Part shown: one piece after another, positions 1-8,986 of the stretch
Numbering within the stretch: position 1 is the first letter of the stretch
Layout of the letters: every line of letters begins with the position of its first letter
Source of the DNA: Hyphomicrobiales bacterium
GTDB taxonomy: Bacteria > Pseudomonadota > Alphaproteobacteria > Rhizobiales > Beijerinckiaceae
Direction of reading: 5' to 3'
Length of the DNA stretch: 54,966 bases
Assembly (NCBI GenBank): GCA_019075905.1
Contig: JAGXAM010000019.1
Location: 1-54,966 of the forward strand
Made by a program: the position numbers and the translations under genes
Notes under the pieces: model-generated
Database searches by the model: none
What the model was told of the DNA's origin: nothing
Seen by the model: the letters and a program-made list of their open reading frames with translations, nothing else

Positions 1-314
1 AGGCTCCCACTGGAACCAGTCATACGACCAGTCGTAGGACCAATCGTATCCCCTTCAATCTCCAAGTCCAATCCGCTCTCCCACATAAGCAGAACATTGG
101 ACGGCATTACCAACTCACGCGCAAGGCGGCCCTGGCGCAACGCTTACGTACGCAAAGCGATTGGGGCACAAATAATCCGCAGCAGGCAGCCTTGGATTTT
201 GTGGCAGAAAACAAAGACTTTGCCATTGTTGAACCGGAATGGCCATTCAACGAGGGGCAAGTGCGAAACAGGATAACTTATTGGCCGGGTGCCTTTATCA
301 AGCGGTTGCGGTAG
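1..314 (+). CDS. C-terminal fragment, cephalosporin hydroxylase/methyltransferase-like (5' end outside window)
   Basis: An open frame enters from the left edge (codons starting at position 3) and stops at TAG 312-314, about 103 codons. The last 50 residues have the pattern DWGTNNPQQAALDFV, then FNEGQVRNRITYWPGAF, ending in KRLR. This resembles the C-terminus of CmcI-like class I methyltransferases (cephalosporin hydroxylase family) found in glycan and O-antigen loci. The part before codon 53 is low-complexity and basic and does not look like the family, so the gene may be frameshifted or decayed upstream. Its 3' end overlaps the convergent glycosyltransferase by 37 nt. The neighbours (glycosyltransferase, acyltransferase) fit a surface polysaccharide locus. 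The family call rests on a short tail and is tentative. Confidence 0.4.
   Translation, partial: APTGTSHTTSRRTNRIPFNLQVQSALPHKQNIGRHYQLTRKAALAQRLRTQSDWGTNNPQQAALDFVAENKDFAIVEPEWPFNEGQVRNRITYWPGAFIKRLR
14..49. repeat. Three degenerate 12-bp tandem units
   Basis: Positions 14-25, 26-37 and 38-49 are three adjacent 12-nt units built on the pattern RACCARTCRTAN (AACCAGTCATAC, GACCAGTCGTAG, GACCAATCGTAT). They lie at the upstream edge of the fragmentary CmcI-like frame, in the part that does not resemble a protein family. Slippage here could have disrupted the gene. The unit number beyond the window edge is unknown. Confidence 0.5.
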
Positions 315-1156
315 AATTCGCGCCAGCGTGACAAGAGCATTTTGCGTGTTCTGAACGTGCGTCGATGGGCATAAATGGGCAAATTGGCATATAAAATTGC
401 TTTTTCAGCCTTGTTAAACTCCGACTTGGCAATCCAGCTTTTGCAATAGGTGCTGAAGCCCGCATAGATTTCACATTGTTCAGCATAGGGCAGTCGAACA
501 CGGCCGAGGCGGTCGGCCGAATAGCCTGTCCGCTGAATGAAATAAGTCTTGTCGGTCAATGCAATGCTGCCGGACAGCAAGATCGGAAACAAGGTAGCGT
601 GATCCACACCCCAATTATGAGGCCAGAGATCAAGGGTTGGCGGGTAGTAGCGGCCAATGGCGTCTTTGCGAAATAGCCCGTAGAGCCAGCTTGGATGGCT
701 TGATTTCAGGAGATGCAGCGCATCGACAAGCCTGTTCGCCGAGCGTGCAGGCAATGCTCGAATGCGCGTTTTCTCCAGGTTGACGCGATTGGTACGAATT
801 TGCGCCGCCGCCAGAACCGCGCCGGGATTTTGATCCAGCGCGCGCAACAAGGCCTCAATGTAATTTGGGGCCGACAGATCGTCATCCGCGCGCCACATGA
901 ACAGATCGCTGTCCGTTTCTGAAATCGTCGTCCGAAAGTGATCGTATAGCGGAATGGTCTGCGGGCGGTTGACGACCCTGAACCGATGGTCCCTGGTCGC
1001 AAAATCCTCCGCGATGGCGCCCGTGTGATCAGTTGACGCATTATTGTAAATAATAACCTCAAAATCAGTAAAAGTTTGCCTCTGCAGGTCTGCGAGCGAT
1101 TCTGCCAGCAATTGTTCGCCATTGAAGCAAGGCACGGCTATTGATATTCTTGGCAT
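278..1156 (-). CDS. Family 2 glycosyltransferase
   Basis: A 292-residue GT-A fold enzyme expected to transfer an activated sugar to a growing surface glycan at the cytoplasmic membrane. The N-terminus has the standard GT2 opening (ISIAVPCFNGEQLL, residues 4-17), the nucleotide-binding stretch VIIYNNASTDHT (34-45), and a metal-binding RADDD at 89-93 as the DxD motif. The C-terminal third is basic and has no clear transmembrane segment, so the protein is probably peripheral. The start is ATG at 1156 with no strong Shine-Dalgarno sequence. A hexapeptide acyltransferase follows upstream on the same strand (26-nt gap), which fits co-transcription in a polysaccharide modification cluster. Donor and acceptor cannot be predicted. 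Confidence 0.85.
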   Translation of the reverse strand: MPRISIAVPCFNGEQLLAESLADLQRQTFTDFEVIIYNNASTDHTGAIAEDFATRDHRFRVVNRPQTIPLYDHFRTTISETDSDLFMWRADDDLSAPNYIEALLRALDQNPGAVLAAAQIRTNRVNLEKTRIRALPARSANRLVDALHLLKSSHPSWLYGLFRKDAIGRYYPPTLDLWPHNWGVDHATLFPILLSGSIALTDKTYFIQRTGYSADRLGRVRLPYAEQCEIYAGFSTYCKSWIAKSEFNKAEKAILYANLPIYAHRRTFRTRKMLLSRWREFYRNRLIKAPGQ

Positions 1157-1182
1157 GGTAGGTTCTGTTGCTCGAGGACTAT

Positions 1183-1680
1183 CTAAAGGCCAGTACGGCT
1201 GCCAACTATGCGAAGCGGGTTACCAACAGCCTTGGCATAGGCGGGCACCTCGCCGCGCACGAGGCTTCCCGCGCCTATGACCGCCCCGCGTCCAATTTTT
1301 GCGCCGTCGAGGATCACACAATTTGCGCCGATCCATACATCGTCTTCTATTAAAATTCCACCGCGCGATACACCATGACCCTGGCTGCGGATCGGCAGGC
1401 TGCGCGACCCGGTCTCGTGATTCGAGGCTGCCAGAGTGCAATTGGCGGCGATCAGAACGTCATTGCCAAGAGTAACGCCGTTGCCGGAATAGATTGTTAC
1501 GCCTGAATTGATATAGCAATTCGTGCCAATGATCACGTTTGCCGCTCCACCCGCAAATTTTATTTTTACGAAACTGTCAACCATACTGTTGGCGCCAATC
1601 CTCACGACGTTACCGCGGACGCTTGATTCAATGTCGGCAAGTGGCGAAATGCGGGCAGTTTCGTCAATTTCATTGGGCAT
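1183..1680 (-). CDS. Left-handed beta-helix (hexapeptide) O-acyltransferase
   Basis: A 165-residue member of the LbH/maltose-galactoside acetyltransferase group, expected to move an acetyl group from acetyl-CoA to a sugar. The chain is a series of [LIV]-G-x4 hexapeptides (RIGANSMV, VIIGTNCYI, VTLGNDVLI, DVWIGANCVILDGAKIGRGAVIGAGSLV). It contains the family's catalytic-His region (AASNHETG) and the late signature GNPLRIVG. The ATG at 1680 is chosen because GAGGGA sits eight bases before it; an in-frame extension to 1734 adds 18 unconserved residues. It is transcribed toward the glycosyltransferase and probably acts in the same glycan pathway. The sugar substrate is unknown. Confidence 0.85.
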   Translation of the reverse strand: MPNEIDETARISPLADIESSVRGNVVRIGANSMVDSFVKIKFAGGAANVIIGTNCYINSGVTIYSGNGVTLGNDVLIAANCTLAASNHETGSRSLPIRSQGHGVSRGGILIEDDVWIGANCVILDGAKIGRGAVIGAGSLVRGEVPAYAKAVGNPLRIVGSRTGL

Positions 1681-1745
1681 AGTGCCATTCCCTCGCAGGC
1701 CTTTGCCACTACAGCCAATTGCTACCCGGTGCAATCATGCCCCCC

Positions 1746-2654
1746 TCAAGCGCCTTCGATCCAGATCTCGTTGATTTCCGGCGGGCGCAGAAACCTTATG
1801 GGCAGGAAAGATTCGCCGAGGCCGCCGGAGATGATCAGTTGCCGGCTATCGATCACGGTATGGCCATAGATCGAATCATAGCCGGTGAGGCCGTCCTTCC
1901 ACCAGCGGCGGCGCAAAAACGGCAGGTTCACCTGGCCGCCATGGGTGTGGCCGCACAGGGTCAGGCCAATGCGCTGCGGCACCCGGCGGAAAATATCGGG
2001 CTCGTGCGCCAGCAGGATGGCGGGGGCCTGATCTTTCACCTGCGCGAGGGTGCCAGGCAGATCATCGACGCCCTTGGTCCAGCCGGGCTTGATCAGGCGT
2101 GCCATCTGGTCACCGAGGCCGAGCAGCCAGAACGGCTGGCCCTGATGCGAGAGCCGCACCGCCCGGTTTTCCATCACCTCGATGCCGGCAAGCTGCATGC
2201 CGCGGCGCACCCCGGCGCCCTCGTCGCCCGGCATATCGGGGAGCGGGCCGTGCCACCAGTCATGATTACCCAGCACGCCCCAGGCGCCGAGCGGCGCGCG
2301 CAGCACCGAAAGCGCGCGGCCCCATTGTTCCGGATAAACCGCGCCGGTAACATAATCATGCCCGGCGTTGAAATCGCCCAGCAGCACGATGAGATCGGGC
2401 GACAGGCTGTTGGCGAGCCCGGCGATGGCACGCACACGCGCCTCCGACATCAAGGGATCGCAGGCGTGGATATCGGCGAGGGCGACGATTTTCAGGCGCA
2501 GGCCCTGTGGCCAGCCGGGCAGCTTGATGGAATAGCGCGTGACATCGAGCATGAAGGCAGGCTCGACCGCCAGCGCATCGCCGGCCATCATGAAGCCCGC
2601 GAGGCTGGCGCCAGCCGCAAGCTGGATGAAACGGCGGCGGCTGATCAGCGCCAT
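1746..2654 (-). CDS. Tat-exported metallophosphoesterase (calcineurin-like, YaeI type)
   Basis: A 302-residue calcineurin-like phosphoesterase. It begins with a twin-arginine signal (SRRRFIQLAAGASLAGF, residues 5-21), so it is probably exported folded. The five metal-binding blocks appear in order: ADIHACD, LLGDFN, GNHDWWHG, LLAHEPD and CGHTHGGQ. This is the di-metal core of the YaeI/YkuE group, some of which act on UDP-sugar lipids or phosphodiesters; the substrate here is unknown. A GAGAGA lies about nine bases before the ATG. It runs in the same direction as the acyltransferase but 65 nt away. Confidence 0.88.
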   Translation of the reverse strand: MALISRRRFIQLAAGASLAGFMMAGDALAVEPAFMLDVTRYSIKLPGWPQGLRLKIVALADIHACDPLMSEARVRAIAGLANSLSPDLIVLLGDFNAGHDYVTGAVYPEQWGRALSVLRAPLGAWGVLGNHDWWHGPLPDMPGDEGAGVRRGMQLAGIEVMENRAVRLSHQGQPFWLLGLGDQMARLIKPGWTKGVDDLPGTLAQVKDQAPAILLAHEPDIFRRVPQRIGLTLCGHTHGGQVNLPFLRRRWWKDGLTGYDSIYGHTVIDSRQLIISGGLGESFLPIRFLRPPEINEIWIEGA

Positions 2655-3047
2655 GGCAGAAAATCTCTCAAAGCTGGCAGGCCGAAATGTACGTCAGGCC
2701 TTGATGCACCGCCTTCGGGGCGCCTATCCGACTGCCGGCGCCATTGGCAGATTCTGGTCGAAATCGCAAGTTACAATGGCGGGAAGCCTCAATTCATAAT
2801 CAAGCCCGAGCGCCTTGGCGACGACAGCGAGGCCCAATTGATGCGCGAGTTCGAGGGGCACATCGGCTCTTGCCGGTGACGGGGGGCGCTGCCGTAAATC
2901 AGCCGGCGCGGGCTGGGGGAGACTGGATGCACGCATGACGCAACACTCCGCAACGCAGACGACACGACAGGCCGCCTGACGAAGACTTATGCGGCTGCAA
3001 GTTTAACCCTTCATGAACAGGCGCTGCCGCCTGCTGGAATCGCGGCG
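2655..3047. other. Gap of 393 nt, no confident gene
   Basis: Between the phosphoesterase start and the amidase end. A minus-strand frame of 70 codons (2724-2936) has fairly gene-like codon use, with a run VPLELAHQLGLAVVAKALG, but I recognise no family and see no ribosome-binding site. An overlapping plus-strand frame is no better. It may be a small unknown gene or a decayed remnant. No tRNA or clear terminator was found. Confidence 0.4.
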
Positions 3048-4481
3048 TCAGGCTGGTGCCTGCAGGCGCCCCAGCATGCCGGCAATGGCGATGGCCTGAC
3101 GGTCCTGCCCGGCGGCGCAGATGATCTGCACCCCGGTCGGCATGCCGTCGGCGGGCACGGGCAGCGGCGCAACGCAGGCCGGCAGGCCGCAGAAGGTCGC
3201 GAAGGCGGCCCAATGGGTCACGTCGAAATAGGGCCTCGTTGCGCCATTTACGGTGATGAGGCGGGCCATGACATCGGCGCTGTGATCATGGGGAATGGCC
3301 CGGGTCGGGGCAGGTGGCACCAGCAGCGCGTCGAAGCGCTCGAAAAAGCTGGCAAAGGCAGCCCGGGCGGCCTGGCGCCGGCTTTGCACCAGGGCGTAAT
3401 CATCGGCATTGAGACGGGCGCCGCGCGCCTGCAGGGCGGCATGGGAGCGATCATGCGGGCCATATTGCGCTGCCGCAGTGATCAGGCGCTGGCGCGCGGC
3501 TTCCGGAAGGCCGGCGGCTGTGATGGCGTGCAGCAGCAAGGCATAGGCCTCATAAAGTTCTGCAAAATCAGAGGCCGGCCGGGCCTGGTCATCAACTTGC
3601 GCACCAGCGCGCATCAGCAGGCCCGCGGCACCGGCGACGCCCGCGCGCACGGTGGCATCGACGGGGGCGAAAGGATCATCGGCCCAAAGGGCGAGGCGCA
3701 GGCCTTGCGGTTCCTCGCAGCGTGGCGGCGGCAGGAAGGCCGGGCCTTCGGCATTGAGCGGGCTGGCGATGATTTTCAGGGCGAGGTCGAGATCGCGGGC
3801 CGAGCGCGCCAGCGGCCCGGCCACCACCATATCCGCGGCCTGGCGCAGCCGCAGTCCCGGGGCGGGCGGCACATGGCCGAAGGTCGGCACCAGATCCCAT
3901 GTCGGCTTCAGGCCATAGATGCCGCAGCAATGGGCCGGCCAGCGGATCGAGCCGCCGATATCCGAACCAAGTTCCAGCGCGCTCATGGCGCTGGCAATGG
4001 CCGCCGCGGCGCCGCCGGAAGACCCGCCCGGCGAGCGCGCCGGATCAAAGGGTGCGTTGGTGGTGCCAAACAATTTGTTATAGGTCTGGAAATCGCCGGC
4101 AAAGGCCGGGACATTGCTCTTGGCGAAAATGACCGCGCCTGCCGCCCGCAGCCTTGCGACCGCGACGGCATCTTCGGCCGGGCGGTAGCTGGCGAAGAGC
4201 GACGCCCCTGCCCGGTTGCCCAAGCCGGCGACATCGAAGCAATCCTTGATCGACACCGGCAGGCCTTCGAGCGGACGGGCGGTCCCGGCGGCAAGGCGGG
4301 CATCGCTGGCGGCTGCCTGGCGGTAGCCGGCCTCCCGGTCGATCTCGATGAGGGCATTGATGCCGGGGTTGAGTGCGTCGATGCGCGCCAGTTCGGCCTC
4401 AAACAGGCTGGTGGCGCTCAGCGTTCCGCCGCGAAGCCCTGCCAATTGCGCGGTGGCATCCCTGGTAATCAGGCCCATCAT
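3048..4481 (-). CDS. Amidase (amidase signature family)
   Basis: A 477-residue amidase signature hydrolase that cleaves C-N amide bonds in small molecules in the cytosol. The Ser-cisSer-Lys triad is visible: Lys79 in PVSIKDCFD, Ser154/Ser155 in PGGSSGG, and the nucleophile Ser178 in GSDIGGSIRWPAHCCG. Length and order match the GatA/AtzF/fatty-acid-amide-hydrolase superfamily. There is no gatB or gatC nearby, so it is not the tRNA amidotransferase subunit. Its ATG overlaps the stop of the MarR gene by four bases (ATGA), so the two are translationally coupled. The regulator probably responds to the amide or its product. The substrate is not predictable. Confidence 0.88.
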   Translation of the reverse strand: MMGLITRDATAQLAGLRGGTLSATSLFEAELARIDALNPGINALIEIDREAGYRQAAASDARLAAGTARPLEGLPVSIKDCFDVAGLGNRAGASLFASYRPAEDAVAVARLRAAGAVIFAKSNVPAFAGDFQTYNKLFGTTNAPFDPARSPGGSSGGAAAAIASAMSALELGSDIGGSIRWPAHCCGIYGLKPTWDLVPTFGHVPPAPGLRLRQAADMVVAGPLARSARDLDLALKIIASPLNAEGPAFLPPPRCEEPQGLRLALWADDPFAPVDATVRAGVAGAAGLLMRAGAQVDDQARPASDFAELYEAYALLLHAITAAGLPEAARQRLITAAAQYGPHDRSHAALQARGARLNADDYALVQSRRQAARAAFASFFERFDALLVPPAPTRAIPHDHSADVMARLITVNGATRPYFDVTHWAAFATFCGLPACVAPLPVPADGMPTGVQIICAAGQDRQAIAIAGMLGRLQAPA

Positions 4482-4939
4482 CCCTCTTCAGGATTGTCAC
4501 GAAGGGCAATGGCGCGCACGAAGCTGCGGGTGAGCTTGAGCAGATCATCAAAATCCCGCAATTGCGGCATTTCGAGACGCCCGAAAGTTTCGGCAACATA
4601 GGCCTGCTGGGCGGCAATGCCCTGCTGCGCCATCGAATGGCCGGCGCGGGTGAGATAGAGGGCGTGCGAGCGCTTGTCGCCATCAATGGTGCGGCGCTCG
4701 ACGAAACCCGCCTCGGTCAGGCGATCGATCAGGCCGGAAATATTGCCCTTGGTGACGTAGAGGCGCTTGGCCAGTTCCTGCTGGGAAATGCCTTCCTGCT
4801 CGGTCAGGGTCGTCAGCACATCGCATTGCGGCAAGGACAGATCCAGCGTGCGCAGGCGCGACGACATGGCGTTGCGAATGCGTGTATTGAGCCGCATCAT
4901 TCTAAACCAGACGCGCAGAGCGTCGGTTTGCTGTGTCAT
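4478..4939 (-). CDS. MarR-family transcriptional regulator
   Basis: A winged-helix MarR regulator of 153 residues with an N-terminal helix for dimerisation (LRVWFRMMRLNTRIRNAM), a helix-turn-helix (ISQQELAKRLYVTKGNISGLIDRL) and a wing (VERRTIDGDKRSHALYLT). It should bind DNA as a dimer and release it when a small ligand binds. The start at 4939 (MTQQTDALRV) is chosen because the 23 residues added by the longer frame to 5008 are not family-like. It is upstream of and overlaps the amidase, so autoregulation of a two-gene operon is likely (inference). No clear operator palindrome was found in 4940-5112. Confidence 0.88.
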   Translation of the reverse strand: MTQQTDALRVWFRMMRLNTRIRNAMSSRLRTLDLSLPQCDVLTTLTEQEGISQQELAKRLYVTKGNISGLIDRLTEAGFVERRTIDGDKRSHALYLTRAGHSMAQQGIAAQQAYVAETFGRLEMPQLRDFDDLLKLTRSFVRAIALRDNPEEG

Positions 4940-5112
4940 GACGTAACCATCCCCATCCCCACGCACTACGCCATAGACTCTGGTGAAGTTCGATGCAAGA
5001 TGGTGCAAGTTTCTGGCGGATCAAGGGTTGATTATGCGGTTGAAAGCGATTTCACGGAACATTCGCATGGCGACGTTATGGCCCGTGGGGCTGCAACACG
5101 AGGCCCGCGGGC

Positions 5113-6165
5113 ATGGTCGCTGACTTGATGATAAATCCCCATCCCGAGCCGGGCAGCGCACCGCGGCGCTCAGCGCGTGCCAGGATGATGGCAGACCGGC
5201 ATTTCTGGCACAGGCTGGGAATGGTGATCAGCCTGCTGATCTTCTGCTTTGCGATCTTTCTTTTGTTCCGCACGCTGGAGACGCTCGACCTGCAACGAAT
5301 CCAGACGGCGCTGGCCAATACGACGAGCCGGCAGATCGGGCTGGCGGTTGGTTGCGCCACCATCTCCTATATCGCCCTCACCGGCTATGATGCTGTCGCC
5401 ATGCGGCAATTGCGCCTGAAAGTGCCCTATCGCACCATCGCGCTCGGCTCGTTTGCGGCCTATGCCATTTCCTTCGTGCTGGGATTTCCGCCGATCACCG
5501 GCGGCACGGTGCGCTACTGGGTTTACAGCCGCGCCGGCCTCACCCCCGGCAAGGTCGCCAGCCTGACGCTGATCGCCTCGATCACCTTCTGGCTGGGGAT
5601 GGCGCTGGTGCTGGGGCTGGCGCTCAGCCTGCAGCCGGTCGCCATTTCCGCACTCGATCATTTCGCGCCGCAGGTGAATTTCCTGTTCGGCCTTGGCGTG
5701 CTCGCGACCATCATGGGCTATCTTGCCTTTGTGTCGCTGCGCCGCAGGCGGATGCGGATTCGCGGCTTGCGGCTGGAATTGCCGGGATTTGTGCTGACCT
5801 GCTGCCAGATCGTGCTCGGGCTGATCGATCTTTGCGGCGCGGCGGCGGCGCTGTATTTCCTGCTGCCCGCCGACAATGGCCTCGATTATATCCTGTTTGT
5901 GGCGCTCTATGTGCTGGCGTGCCTGCTCGGGATCGCCAGCAATGCCCCGGGCGGGATCGGCGTGTTCGAACTGACCATGCTGCATGTCGTGAGCGTGCCG
6001 TCACCGGATTCGGTTCTGGCGTCGTTGCTGATCTTCCGGGTGGTCTATTATTTCCTGCCCTTCCTGCTGGCGCTGGCGCTGCTGGGCGCGCATGAGGGGG
6101 CCTTGCGCTGGCGCTCCTTGCGCGAGGCCATGGCGCAAGGCGAGACTGACGATGATGAACCATAA
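5113..6165 (+). CDS. UPF0104 / lysylphosphatidylglycerol-synthase-type membrane protein
   Basis: A polytopic inner-membrane protein of 350 residues resembling YbhN and the flippase-like N-terminal half of MprF. About eight hydrophobic segments follow a short basic N-terminus, starting near residue 35 (LGMVISLLIFCFAIFLLF). Family signatures include the VLGFPPITGGTVRYW region (near residues 120-140) and SNAPGGIGVFE (near residue 277). There is no cytosolic aminoacyl-transferase domain, so it cannot make aminoacyl lipids alone; lipid flipping or hopanoid/glycolipid handling is the usual suggestion. The true start may be the ATG pair at 5185/5188 just before the first helix. It lies 39 nt before the PhoR-like kinase on the same strand. 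Confidence 0.8.
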   Translation: MVADLMINPHPEPGSAPRRSARARMMADRHFWHRLGMVISLLIFCFAIFLLFRTLETLDLQRIQTALANTTSRQIGLAVGCATISYIALTGYDAVAMRQLRLKVPYRTIALGSFAAYAISFVLGFPPITGGTVRYWVYSRAGLTPGKVASLTLIASITFWLGMALVLGLALSLQPVAISALDHFAPQVNFLFGLGVLATIMGYLAFVSLRRRRMRIRGLRLELPGFVLTCCQIVLGLIDLCGAAAALYFLLPADNGLDYILFVALYVLACLLGIASNAPGGIGVFELTMLHVVSVPSPDSVLASLLIFRVVYYFLPFLLALALLGAHEGALRWRSLREAMAQGETDDDEP

Positions 6166-6204
6166 GGGCCGCGCACCGGCGAGGGCGCGTATTGGGGACC
6201 AAGA

Positions 6205-7242
6205 ATGAGCGAAACCCGCACGATTGCCGCAGCCCTGGTCTCCAGCTTGCCCTTCCCGGCCGTTCTGGTGGAACAGGCCGGGCGCATCATCATCGCCAAC
6301 AGCCCGGCGCTGGCGCTGTTTCCGGGCCTGCGGGCCGGCCTGCCGCTGGCGCTCAGCCTGCGGGCGCCAGATGTGCTCGATGCCATGGCACGGGCACGTC
6401 AGGACGGCAGCGGCCATCACGTGCTCTGGCAGGAGCGGGTGCCGCTGGAACGGGTGTTCGATGTGCATGTCGCGCCGGTCAGCGGCCTTTCCGGCGATCC
6501 GTTCCTGGTGCTGGCCTTTCGCGATCTCACCGCCGAGCGCCGGGTCGAGCGCATGCGGGTCGATTTCGTCGCCAATGCCAGTCACGAATTGCGCACGCCG
6601 CTGGCCTCGCTGATCGGCTTTATCGACACGCTGCAGGGCGCGGCGCGCGATGACAGTGTCGCGCGCGAAAGGTTTCTGGGCCTGATGCACGAACAGGCGC
6701 GGCGCATGGCGCGGCTGGTCGATGACTTGCTGTCGCTCTCGCAAATCGAGCAGACGCTGCATCTGCAGCCGGCCGACAAGGTCGATCTCGCTGATGTCGT
6801 CGGCTATATTGCCGATACGCTGTCGAGCATGGCGGAGGAGCGCAGCGTCACCCTGAAACTGGCTCTGGCCGAGGATGTCCAGGTGCCGGGGGAGCGCGAT
6901 GAACTTGCCCGCGTCGCCGAAAATCTCATCGAAAATGCCATCAAATATGGTGGCGAGGGCGGCGAGGTCTATGTCGATGTGGCCAGGGAAGGCCGACAGG
7001 CGCTGTTGAGCGTGCGCGACAAGGGCCCCGGCATTGCCCCCGAGCATTTGCCGCGCCTGACCGAGCGGTTTTACCGGGTCGACGTCGGCCAGAGCCGCTC
7101 AAAGGGTGGCACCGGCCTTGGCCTTGCCATCGTCAAACATATTGTTGCCCGCCATCGCGGCCGGCTGGAAATCGACAGCGCCCCCGGCGAGGGCGCAAGC
7201 TTCTCGGTGCTGCTGCCGCTGTTTGCCAATGGCGCGGGCTGA
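6205..7242 (+). CDS. PhoR-like sensor histidine kinase without membrane anchor
   Basis: A 345-residue histidine kinase. An N-terminal PAS-like domain (about residues 10-110) is followed by HisKA with the phospho-acceptor His127 in NASHELRTPL. The HATPase domain has N box ENLIENAIKYGG, G1 DKGPGIAPE and G2 GGTGLGLAIVKHI. The closest class is PhoR of phosphate regulation (PAS, HisKA, HATPase). No transmembrane helix is visible, whereas most PhoR proteins have one or two. No response regulator, pst or phoU gene is adjacent, so the partner must be encoded elsewhere. It converges with the nucleotidase gene. Confidence 0.88.
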   Translation: MSETRTIAAALVSSLPFPAVLVEQAGRIIIANSPALALFPGLRAGLPLALSLRAPDVLDAMARARQDGSGHHVLWQERVPLERVFDVHVAPVSGLSGDPFLVLAFRDLTAERRVERMRVDFVANASHELRTPLASLIGFIDTLQGAARDDSVARERFLGLMHEQARRMARLVDDLLSLSQIEQTLHLQPADKVDLADVVGYIADTLSSMAEERSVTLKLALAEDVQVPGERDELARVAENLIENAIKYGGEGGEVYVDVAREGRQALLSVRDKGPGIAPEHLPRLTERFYRVDVGQSRSKGGTGLGLAIVKHIVARHRGRLEIDSAPGEGASFSVLLPLFANGAG

Positions 7243-7243
7243 G

Positions 7244-7264
7244 GCGGCAGCGCTCATGTGCCGC
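7244..7264. terminator. Hairpin between convergent genes
   Basis: GCGGCA (7244-7249) pairs with TGCCGC (7259-7264) around a 9-nt loop. It sits between the kinase stop and the nucleotidase stop and overlaps the latter's 3' end. There is no T-run on either side, so if it ends transcription it does so weakly or with Rho. Confidence 0.35.
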
Positions 7265-7970
7265 TGTTCCGGGTGACCCGGACGATTCTGGCGACAAAGC
7301 CGGCGAGATCGTCGGTGACAAAATCGGCCCCCTCAGCGCGGGCACTATGTCCTTTGCCTTGCGGGCCCACCAGCACCCCCACCATGCCAACGCTCTGCGG
7401 GGCGATCAGGTTTTGGGCAAGATCCTCAAACAAGGCAGCCCGGCTCGGCTCGATGGCGCAGGCAGCAAAGAATTTTTCATAGGCGGCGCTGTTGGGCTTG
7501 GGCACCAGTTCCATGGCCTCGATGTCAAAAATCCGCTCGAACAGACCATCGAGGCCCAGTTGCGTGATGGTGCGCTCGGCGTGCATCTTCGAGCCGTTGG
7601 TGAGCACAAGGCGGCGACCGGGCAAGGCGGCAATGGCATCGGCCAGCCGCTGGTTGCGCGCCAGATTGCTGCGGTCAATATCGTGGACAAAGTCAAGATA
7701 ATCACGCACATCAATGGCATATTGGCGCATCAGCCCGCGCAGGCTGGTGCCGTCGCGCTCATACCAGTATTTCTGCAGCGCATAGGCGGTGAGACCGTCC
7801 ACGCCGAGATAATTCATCAGATAGGCGGTGATGCGCTGGTCGATTTGCGGCCAGAGATCGGAGCCTTGCGGATAAAGCGTGTTGTCGAGATCGAACACAA
7901 AGGTGTCGATCGCCGCAAAACGCGCCTGAATCCGCGCGTCGAGCGTGCCCTCGCCGGCCAAGATATTCAC
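7254..7970 (-). CDS. Pyrimidine 5'-nucleotidase-like HAD phosphatase
   Basis: A 238-residue HAD hydrolase of the SDT1/Phm8 (pyrimidine 5'-nucleotidase) class, predicted to dephosphorylate UMP/CMP-type nucleotides in the cytosol. Motif I is [11 protein letters not shown] with the nucleophile Asp, motif II is [11 protein letters not shown], and motif III/IV region is [12 protein letters not shown] and LFEDLAQNL. The start is GTG at 7970, which overlaps the argB stop as GTGA, so the gene is translationally coupled to argB. This argB-nucleotidase pairing is common in Hyphomicrobiales (general knowledge). The exact substrate is not proven by sequence. Confidence 0.85.
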   Translation of the reverse strand: MNILAGEGTLDARIQARFAAIDTFVFDLDNTLYPQGSDLWPQIDQRITAYLMNYLGVDGLTAYALQKYWYERDGTSLRGLMRQYAIDVRDYLDFVHDIDRSNLARNQRLADAIAALPGRRLVLTNGSKMHAERTITQLGLDGLFERIFDIEAMELVPKPNSAAYEKFFAACAIEPSRAALFEDLAQNLIAPQSVGMVGVLVGPQGKGHSARAEGADFVTDDLAGFVARIVRVTRNSGT

Positions 7971-8863
7971 TTGCGGATCAATGTCCCGGAGCCGTGGTCG
8001 GTCAGCAATTCAACCAGCACGGCATGGGCCTGCTTGCCATCGAGGATGACGACGCCCTCGACCCCCTGCTCCAGCGCATAGATGCAGGTTTCGACCTTGG
8101 GGATCATGCCGCCGGAAATGGTGCCATCGGCGATCAGGCGGCGGACATCGGCAATGGTCAGTTCTTTCAGCAAGTTGCCGCTGGCATCGAGCACGCCGGG
8201 CACGTCGGTGAGGAACAACAGGCGCTTGGCGGCCAGCGCCCCGGCAATCGCCCCGGCGAAGGTGTCGGCGTTGACATTGTAGGTCTCGCCATCAGCGCCC
8301 TGCGCCACCGGCGCCAGCACGGGGATCAATTCGCGCCCGAGCACCTGGTCGAGCACGGTGGTATCGACCCTGGCGGGCTCGCCGACAAAGCCGAGATCAA
8401 CCTGTTCCTCGATCCTGGAATCGGTGACGTGATTGGCACGCGACAATTTGGTGGCGGTCACCATATTGCCGTCCTTGCCGCAAAGGCCGATGGCGCGACC
8501 ACCGGCCGCATTGATGAAGCCTACGATCTGCTTGTTGATGGAGCCGGCCAGCACCATTTCCACGATCTCAACCGTTGCTTTATCTGTTATACGCAAGCCA
8601 TTGGAAAATTGTGATTTAATGCCGAGCTTCGTCAGCATGGCGCCAATTTGCGGCCCGCCGCCATGCACCACAACCGGGTTGACGCCGGATTGTTCGAGCA
8701 AGACCATATCATTGGCAAAGGAGCGCGCCACGGCCTCGTCGCCCATGGCGTGACCGCCATATTTCACGACCACGATGGCATCGTCGTAATGCAGCATATG
8801 CGGCAGAGCCTGCATCAGGATTTCCGCCTGCTGGGTCGGCGAAGGGGCAAAGGTTTCGGACAT
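7967..8863 (-). CDS. argB: Acetylglutamate kinase
   Basis: Second step of arginine biosynthesis: ATP-dependent phosphorylation of N-acetyl-L-glutamate. The 298-residue protein has the amino-acid-kinase glycine loops [13 protein letters not shown] and [11 protein letters not shown], the family stretch [11 protein letters not shown], and [15 protein letters not shown] in the nucleotide/acetylglutamate site. The start at 8863 (MSETFAPS) has AAGG about nine bases upstream; an in-frame extension to 8917 adds unconserved residues. Length matches bacterial ArgB (about 295-300). argH, the last arginine gene, is in this window at 32.4-33.8 kb but in another operon. Confidence 0.95.
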   Translation of the reverse strand: MSETFAPSPTQQAEILMQALPHMLHYDDAIVVVKYGGHAMGDEAVARSFANDMVLLEQSGVNPVVVHGGGPQIGAMLTKLGIKSQFSNGLRITDKATVEIVEMVLAGSINKQIVGFINAAGGRAIGLCGKDGNMVTATKLSRANHVTDSRIEEQVDLGFVGEPARVDTTVLDQVLGRELIPVLAPVAQGADGETYNVNADTFAGAIAGALAAKRLLFLTDVPGVLDASGNLLKELTIADVRRLIADGTISGGMIPKVETCIYALEQGVEGVVILDGKQAHAVLVELLTDHGSGTLIRK

Positions 8864-8986
8864 CGGGACGCCTTGAAATCGCGAGGGGTGAGAGCGCAAG
8901 CTGCGCGAGCGACACAAAACTGGCTTTAGGCTGTTCTGGCCTCGGGCTCAAGTGAGCAGCACTGAAGCGGCACCGGCGATGCGCAC

